Shown: piece after piece, positions 25,401-34,400 of the stretch | Layout: each line of letters starts with the position of its first letter | Numbering within the stretch: the stretch's first letter is position 1 | NCBI RefSeq assembly: GCF_020536995.1 | Contig: NC_068366.1 | Span: forward strand, 26,671,137-26,735,136 | Direction: 5' to 3' | Source of the DNA: Dreissena polymorpha | Taxonomy: Eukaryota; Mollusca; Bivalvia; Myida; Dreissenidae | DNA: 64,000 bases | Program-made: the position numbers and the translations under genes | Notes under the pieces: generated by a model | Database searches by the model: none | What the model was told of the DNA's origin: nothing | What the model saw: the letters and a program-made list of their open reading frames with translations, nothing else

Positions 25401-28400
25401 TCCTATTGATTTTCATGTCACTAGGTCAAAGGTCAAGGTCATGATGACCCGAAATAGTAAAATGGTTTCTGGATGATAACTAAAGAACACTTATGCCTAA
25501 GATCATGAAACTTCATAGATACATTGATCATGACTCGCAGATGACCCCTATTGATTTTCAGGTCACTAGGTCAATGGTCAAGGTCACAGTGACCAAAAGC
25601 AGTAAAATGTTTTCCGGATGATAACTCAAGAACGCTTATGCCTAGGATCATGAAACTTCATAGATACATTGATCATGACTCGCAGATAACACCTATTGAT
25701 TTTCAGGTCACTAGGTCAAAGGTCAAGGTCACGATGACCCTAGATAGAAAAATGGTTTCCGGATGATAACTCAAGAACGCTTAGGCCTAGGATCATGAAA
25801 CTTCATAGGTACATTGATCATAACTCGTAGATGAACCCTATTGATTTTCAGGTCACTAGGTCAAAGGTCATTGTCACGGTGATCCGAAATAGTAAAATGG
25901 TTTCCGCATGATAACTCAAAAACACTTAGGCCTAGGATCATGAAACTTCATAGGTACATTGATAATGACTCATAGATGACCCCTATTGATTTTCAGGTCA
26001 CTAGGTCAAAGGTCAAGGTCACGGTGACCCGAAATAGTAAAATGGTTTCGAGATGATAACTCAAGAACGCTTATATCAGGATCATGAAACTTCATAGGTA
26101 CATTGATCAAGACTTGAAGATGACCCCTATTGATTTTCAGGTCACTAGGTCAAAGGTCAAGGTCATGGTGACCTGAAATAGTAAAATGGTTTCTGGATGA
26201 TAACTCAAGAACGCTTATGCCTAGGATCATGAAACTTTATAGGTACAATAATCATGACTCGCAGATGACCCCTATTCATTTTCAGGTCACTAGGTCAAAG
26301 GTCAAGGTCACCGTGACCTGAAATAGTTAAATGGTTTCTGGATGATAACTCAAGAACGCTTATGCCTAGGTTCATGAAACTTCATAGGTATATTGATCAT
26401 GACTCGCAGATGACCCCTATTGATTATCAGGTCACTAGGTCAAAGGTCAAGGTCACTGTGCCAAAAAACGTATTCACACAATGGCTGTCAAGGTCACGGT
26501 GACTCACCTAGAAAAATGGTTTCCGGATGATAACTCAAGAATGCTTACGCCTAGGATCATGAAACTTCATAGGTACATTGATCATGACTGGCAGATTAAA
26601 TAATGATGAAACTTGACCATGATGTTTGTCTGGACAATAGGTCAAGTTTGACATTTGGTAAATATTGAATGAACCTACTCCTCTCAGGTGAGCGAACTAG
26701 GGCCATCTTGGCCCTCTTGTTTTACAAAATGTCTGCCTAAAATTCCAAATCAAATGTCCCCCACCAACACCCTCAACCGCCCCCCCCCCCCTAAAAAAAA
26801 AGAGAACACAACAACAACAAGCAAACAAAACAAAATTATTTGTAAGTAAAATACAGCATTCAGTTAATTTCTGTATGCATCATTGTGAATTGAATCTTTG
26901 TAAATATAATATTGAACAGACATTTTTAATTTAAAAAGTATTTTTAACCAAAAAATTAATTGACCATTTTTGAAATTTTGGTCAAAGCAAGGCCATTTTT
27001 CCCAATTCAAAGAGCCCTGGCCCCTTTCCCAAAATGATGGAAAAAACACCATTATGTTTTTTGTCGGAAGAGGTTTTGTTGTTATCAAAAATTAATGCTA
27101 TCAATTACATACTTACTTACTTGATGATGAAAAAGTAGTACAGTCTACTCTAGTTATCTCGACATCAGATATCTCAATATGTGGAAGTAAGCTCAATGTC
27201 CCAACTTTTTTCCTTCTTTATTTACCCGGTATATTAATAAGTATTGCATATCTTGATTTTCGTTATGTTGAATAATTCTATATCTCGATATAAAAATGTG
27301 TTCCCAGTCCCAATTTTACATGTATATACTGTGGTTTATCTCGAAGTGCGAATAACTGTCCCAGTGTCGGCAAAGGTGATAAAAAAAAAATTCTTTGATA
27401 CTTGGCCGTCCCGCTTCGCCCGGCTGCTCCCGATACTGTGCCGTAGATAATTGATCTGTTAATTGCATCAATAACCACACGTGTGTGCTACCGTTTGCGA
27501 TTAACACTTGAGTTAGGCCTGTCATTTTAACTGCAATTATTACACAGCCTGCCAAACTGCCGAAAGAATAATTGTTTTTATAAACAAGATTCCAAAATGC
27601 ATTGAGTTATATTTTGCGTATATAAACCGTCGCAAATTTGCAGAATGTTGTTCTATCCTTGAACTCCAACAGTCATTATCATGGCTAACTTGAAAATCTA
27701 ATCAATTGAATTTTGCATTTCAAACTACATCATTGTACATGTACAGTTCAGTATTCCGGAACGTGATTTACGCATGTTCAGATGGAAAACCCTGTTCTTG
27801 ATTGGACGTCAATTGCATCATAACTTTAAATAGCAACATTACCGGATGTTTACTCGACAGTTTAGAAAAATGATAACCGCATGTGTTCATGCAATTCTGT
27901 AACACTTAAAACGTCATTTGAAGCATTTACATAGCAAATTTAATCTTGCCCCGTAAACACACGTATATATCAGGTAATAGATAGGGTGGTAGGGATATTA
28001 TGCCACATGGTGACGGCTTTAGTTAGACCACTTAGCAGGTATTTAGGTGTTAAAACAAGGTAAATTTTCGTCTCAATTTTTCTGTGAAAAGGCATAATCG
28101 GATATCTCAAACTCTCGTTATCTCAATATTTTTTCTTGTTCCCGCCGACTTCGAGATAACGAGAGTAGACTGTATTTACATTCATATGTTTTTGGCCAGT
28201 TTTAGAAGATCTTCCAAAAACTAAATCTTATAATTGTTTGAAATATTTTTCAGTGTCATTTAGCATTACAACAATCATAAAGTTTTAAAAGGAAAATGTT
28301 AAGAATGAACAATTGTAAAGCTGCTTTGTTGTCAATTTAATTGAGGTGTACATTGTCTGTTTGTTTTTAAAAGTATGCTAATATGGAGCTTGTAAGCATC

Positions 28401-31400
28401 ATTCCTTTTGGACATGTGACAGTAATTGTGTTTCACTTCTAGGCCAGACAGGAAGTACAAGACATGCTGCAGAAAAGTAGGGAAATCACACAGAAACTTG
28501 CAGCCACAGAGTCGAGTGATGAAGAGTCAGACAGTGGTGACCTAGAACCCCAACAAGCTGGTGGATCTGCTTTCGTTGATAGTAGAAATCCATGGATGTC
28601 AAGACCAAATGTCTTGATAAAACTGAAGCAAGGAATTGGTCATTTAGAAGAAAACAATGCAGAAAACGTTGGACATTCATTAATTGTTGATGATGTTATG
28701 GACAATAAAAATGATGACAAAGGGATGAGTATAATTGGTGGTAATACTTCAACAGACTTGCAACATCAGAAAAATGATGATAGTGATGACGATTCTGATA
28801 ATGCAATTGATGGCATATTTGATAAGCTCAAGGAAAGTAAAGAACCTGAGACTGAAGTCAAGACAAACAGAAAACAGATTCGTTTAAAACAGGTTCGAAA
28901 AAGGAAGAAATCACACAAGTCAGATGAAAAGTTAGCTGCGGAGGCTGTTGTTAAAACCAGTGAAAGTGGAAAAAGCGAAGAAGGTATGGTTGATTCTGAT
29001 GACAGTCTATGTGAAGAACCTTCTAAAAAAAGAAGCCTGGAAGATATGGATGCACTTATTAACGAGGCACTTGGTCAGTCTACAAATGAACCAGCTCCAA
29101 AAAAGAAACAAAGAAAACGTCATAAAACAAAACATTTCCAGTCTGGAAACCACCAACAGTCCAAACCTAAAGCAGACACTAACATAGACCCTAAGAAGCT
29201 GTTCACCGTGGATGTGAACCTTCGACAGAGTTCTTCCAAACCAGATGTTGTGGGTATGTCAGAGTTTTTATTAGGTCATCTTTGAGCTCTAGATTAGAAG
29301 GGTTTTGGGGTATATACTTGTCCTCATTGTGCAAATACAGTAATACCCTTTAGAAATTATAAGATATGTGTACTACTACCATTTAAAGGGGCTATTGGTC
29401 ATTATTGAAAATCTTGCCAAAATCATTTACCAGGACCTTCCCCATTATTTTTTTTACACGCCCCATTCCTGGAAAGGATGGTTAAAAATTCAAAGTATAC
29501 TCACTTTATGCATTTATTTCAATCTAAGCGTGTCTAAAATATGGGTAGGTAATTTGTTGTTTAAAATGTAGTCATTTGTTTTATAACCGTATTTGCAGCT
29601 GCTTTGTATGCATTTACCAGTATGTATGTCTTTTATGCTGTTTTCAGTGAATGAAGAGGACGATGACCAATTGGTCAACATTGCCGAGGCCTTTGCGAGC
29701 GACGACGTCATTGAAGAGTTTGCAGCGGAGAAGTCTGATGCAGTGCGGTCGGGTCAACCCCAGGACATCTGCCTCGCCCTGCCTGGCTGGGGGGACTGGG
29801 GCGGGGCAGGGCTCAGTATCTCTAAGAGGAAGAAGAAACGGTAAGAATTGATTACCATTCAGTCTTTGGCATTAATTTGTTTTAGGCGCTAGCCTGGTCG
29901 GGCTACCAGCTTGGAAATTTCACTAGCCCGAATCAATTTTAAGTAGCTTGAATTAAAGTTATAATTTTGTTGCATTTGTAATTACATGTATCTTTGTATT
30001 GACAGGGCTTTCCTTAGACCTCAAATCTCAAGAGTCAATGACTATTGGGACCAAATTTTCAAGAGTCAAAATCAAATTTGTATGAATCATAATAATAACA
30101 CAGGAGAGTCAATGACCATTTGTACTTTAAGCAAATTACTGAGATATAATATATAAAAAGCAATAAATTAACAAATATCTAAACATTTATTTCTTATATT
30201 CCAGTCAATAAAATACACAATGCAAACATAAATTGTGACCAACATTATGAGCATAGTGAAATCAATGCAAAAAAAACACTCGCACTGGTTGTAATCATAA
30301 TATATATCAGGGGTAGCAGAGATTCAGAGACCGTAGGATAAAAAGGGAATAGAGGACAGAGCCCCTCGAGCCCAAGATTATTGTTATTTTTTTATTTTTG
30401 TCTATGTGCAATTTCTTGTGAGTACAATGCAAAATTATATCAATCAGACCATCCCTAACACCGCATGTGTATTCGTCATTCTATAAAAATGTTATAAAGG
30501 TGGTTGGAAATAAATTAAAATCGACGAAACATACCGTATCCGAAAACGACTGTCCGAAAATATGTCGAGATACGTCTTTTTCGAATGAAATAAAATATGT
30601 GTTTTGTTTGACTGCCAAAAATGAAAGCCAATATTAAGTAACCTACCAAATACGCAATCAATATATAATTTGGTTGACATATTGTTTTAAAGTATGATAT
30701 TGCAGTGCTTTACCTTGCCAATAGATAATTTATAGATGGCGGACATTTATGATTAGCAACATTCGTAGAATGGTGCGGTTTTCGGAAAGTAGCGAAGATG
30801 TTTCGACAGTTAATGCTCATGTCAGTGCCAGCCGTTTACCATCAAAAAGCAGAAATAATTACCCCCTTAAACTAACTCATCGGATTTACATTCATCTCAA
30901 AATCGACCGGTTAAATCCGGATTTAATACAGTAATTTCATTTCTTCACCGAAGACGTGCCACAAACACGCCGTTTTTCTATGCCGTCTCAATGGTCAATT
31001 ATTATACCTATTTTGAAATCAATTGGCGCACGCAGCATCCAAATTTGTCACTTTGTCAGTTATACCGGTTCTATGGTAATTTTTGCAACTCTGATGCAAA
31101 GCGTGTAATGTGACGCTGTCTACAAGACATGTGCCAGCATAAATAATTTTCGTTTCATTGACTGTTTTGTTGCTACTTTCATTCTCATTTTGCGGTTGAT
31201 GTTTGTGCGTTGTGCCCACTAAAATCGCAGAAAAGACATTAAGATAAATAAATCGCAGCGAGTTCTCCACCCAGTAATAATAATAGTTAAATAGTCTCGC
31301 GAGATCGACTCACAACACTGTTGGATAAGCGTCTAATCAATGAGTGCTTAACGGAGATAACCGATGCAGATTTAAGAGGAGTCTATGTGAAGCTATTTCG

Positions 31401-34400
31401 GACTTGTTACTAAGTTCGGACACGAAAATAGCACTCGACCGATCGGGCTACCGGCTAAAAATATTCACTCGACCGACGCAAAAATCAATTGACTCGGTCG
31501 ACGGTCGAGTGGGTTACGTCCAAGACTGAGCATTCACCATATTGATGTACATGTACTAGTGGATTAACCCTGTCTGTTATAAGCTCAACTGAGCACAATG
31601 TTCTCATGGTAGGCTTTTGTGATATCCCTTTGTCGATTGTGTGTAGTCTGTGGTCAACTATTACATTGTAAACACTCTTAGGCAGTATGAAACTGGGTCA
31701 TAAAAGGTAAAAAACTAGGTAATACGGTCAAAGTAAAGAAAAAGCTTGTCAATACTCTAGACATTTATGAGTGAAACATTCAATTTTTATTGAGTTCGGT
31801 CAGAATGTTTATCATGACAATGTCTTGGCTGAGCTGAAATCGGGGTCAAGTGATCCAAAAATAAGTAGACTATGTCAAATAAGAGAAAAACCCTGTTATC
31901 AGTTTGGAAGCCACATTTATGCTTTGATCTTGATTAAACTTAGTCAGAATGTTTTTATTGACAATATTTAGTCCGAGTTTGTACCTTGGTCATGTTCGTC
32001 TACAAACAAGTTTAAAACCAGGTCTTATCTCAGAAAAGCGTTGTAACCCTTTGAGAGGCCACATTTATAACTCAATCTCAATAAAACGTGGTAAGAATAT
32101 TTATTTTGATAATATCTAAGAATATTTTGGGTCACGTGCATCTGAAAACTAGGTCACCAGTTCAAGTCTTAAAAAAATTTTAGAAACCACATTTATGACT
32201 CAATCTTGATGAATCTTGGTCACAATTGTAATACTTATAATATCTAGACTGAGATGAAATATGGGTCACATATGTCCAAAAACTAGGTCACAAGGCCAAG
32301 TTTTGTCAATTAGTTTACCTAAAGCTAGGTTGAGCCCTTCAGGGCCATCAAGACCCTCTTATTTAACCCTTTACCCATTAGATACGTTTTTTGACGCATT
32401 TGTAGTCCCTTAGAAAGTTACATTTAATTAAATACCTTTCTTACTTAATCCAAGTTTTAAAGGCTTCATTTCCAACCCTTAGTTAATGATTAGCAGCATA
32501 ATGGTTTTATGCTGGTTGCAAAAGCCATTTTAACTTTGCTTAAACAAAGTTCATGTTTATATAAAATCATTCAATAACTTGCTGGGGCAAACAACATCTT
32601 TGATCAACATCTTTTAGCTCATCATAATTGAAGCAATCTTTTCATGTGTAGCCAGATAACAACTTCTACCAATGTGAAAATTAATCAATCTTTCTCGATC
32701 TACAGATTCACTATAAAGGCTCCAGTAGTGCAGAGAAAGGATCAGTTCCTGGGACATGTCATCATCAATGAAAAGAAAAATGATGCCCTAAAGAAGCATC
32801 AGGTGAGAACATGTAGTCCTCAGACTTGAACTTGATTGCTCCTGCATCATTTCATCCATCAATAATGTATTGTCTTTCCTCTCATTAATTCACTGCAAAC
32901 TTTATTTTAAGCTAATAAGTAGTGAAATACGGAAGCATGTAAAAGAGATAAAATTGGTAATTTACTGTGTTGCGTTCCTTATTTAATTGCGTAAGGCAAA
33001 CGCTCTTGAAATAATGACATTGTCTTGCTTTCCCATGGATTATGGTTATATGTTTTTTATAACATGATAAACAAACAAATGCCCTCTCAATATATCTATT
33101 GATATAATAGTTTATAACTAAGTCACGCTCTTGGAAAACTGGTCTTGATGCAAAGTACACAGGGTAATCAGAGACATCACTTTCCGCCTAAACTGGATTT
33201 GTTAGCAAGAGAATTCATTTTTAGCTCACCTGAGCACAACGTGCTCATGGGTTGTGCTCATGGTGAGCTTTTGTGATCGCCTTTTGTCCGTCGTCCGTCG
33301 TGCGAAGGCAACATTTGCCTTGTTCACTCTCTAGAGGCCACATTTATTGTCCAATCTTCATGAAATTTGGTCAGAAGATTGGTTTCAATGATATCTTGGA
33401 AGAGTTCGAAAATGGTGACTTTTGCTTGAAAAACATGGCTGCCAAGGGGCGGGGCATTTTTCCTTATATGGCTAATTATGGCTATAGCAAAATCTTGTTA
33501 ACACTCTAGAGGCCACATTTATTGTCCGATCCTCATAAAACTTGGTCAGAAGATTCATCCCAATAATAATTTGGACGAGTTCGAAAATGATGTCGGTTGG
33601 TTGAAAAACATGGCCGCCAAGGGGCGGGGCATTTTTCCTTATATGGCTATTAATGGCTATAGCAAAATCTTGTTAACACTCTAGAGGCCACATTTATTGT
33701 CCGATCCTCATAAAACTTGGTCAGAAGATTCATCCCAATAATATCTTGGACGAATTGAAAAATGATGTCGGTTGGTTGAAAAACATGGCAGCCAGGGGGC
33801 GGGGCATTTTTCCTTATATGGCTATAGTAAAACCTTGTTAACACTCTAGAGGCCACATTTATTTTCCGATCTTCATGAAACTTGCTCAGAAGATTTGTCC
33901 CACTGATATCTTGGATGAGTTCAGAAATGGTAACCTTTGCTTGAAAAACATGGCTTCCAAGGGGCGGGGCATTTTTCCTTATATGGCTATATATGACTAT
34001 AGTAAACTCTTGTTAACACTCTAGAGGCCACATTTATTGTCTAATCTTCATGAAACTTACTCAGAAGATTTATCGCAATAATATCTTGGACGAATTCGAA
34101 AATGATGCCGGTTGGTTGAAAAACATGGCCGCCACAGGGCGGGGCATTTTTCCTTATATGGCTATAGCAAAACCTTGTTAACACTCTAGAGGCCACATTT
34201 ATTGTCCAATCTTGATGAAATTTGGTCAGAAGTTTTGTCTTAATGCTATCTTGGATGAGTTCGAAAATGGTTTCGTTTGCTTGAAAAACATGGCCGCCAA
34301 GGGGCGGGGCACTTTTCCGTATATGGCTATATACATGTAAGGCTATAGTAAAATCTTGTTAACACTCTAGAGGCCACTTTTATAGTCCGATCTTCATGAA

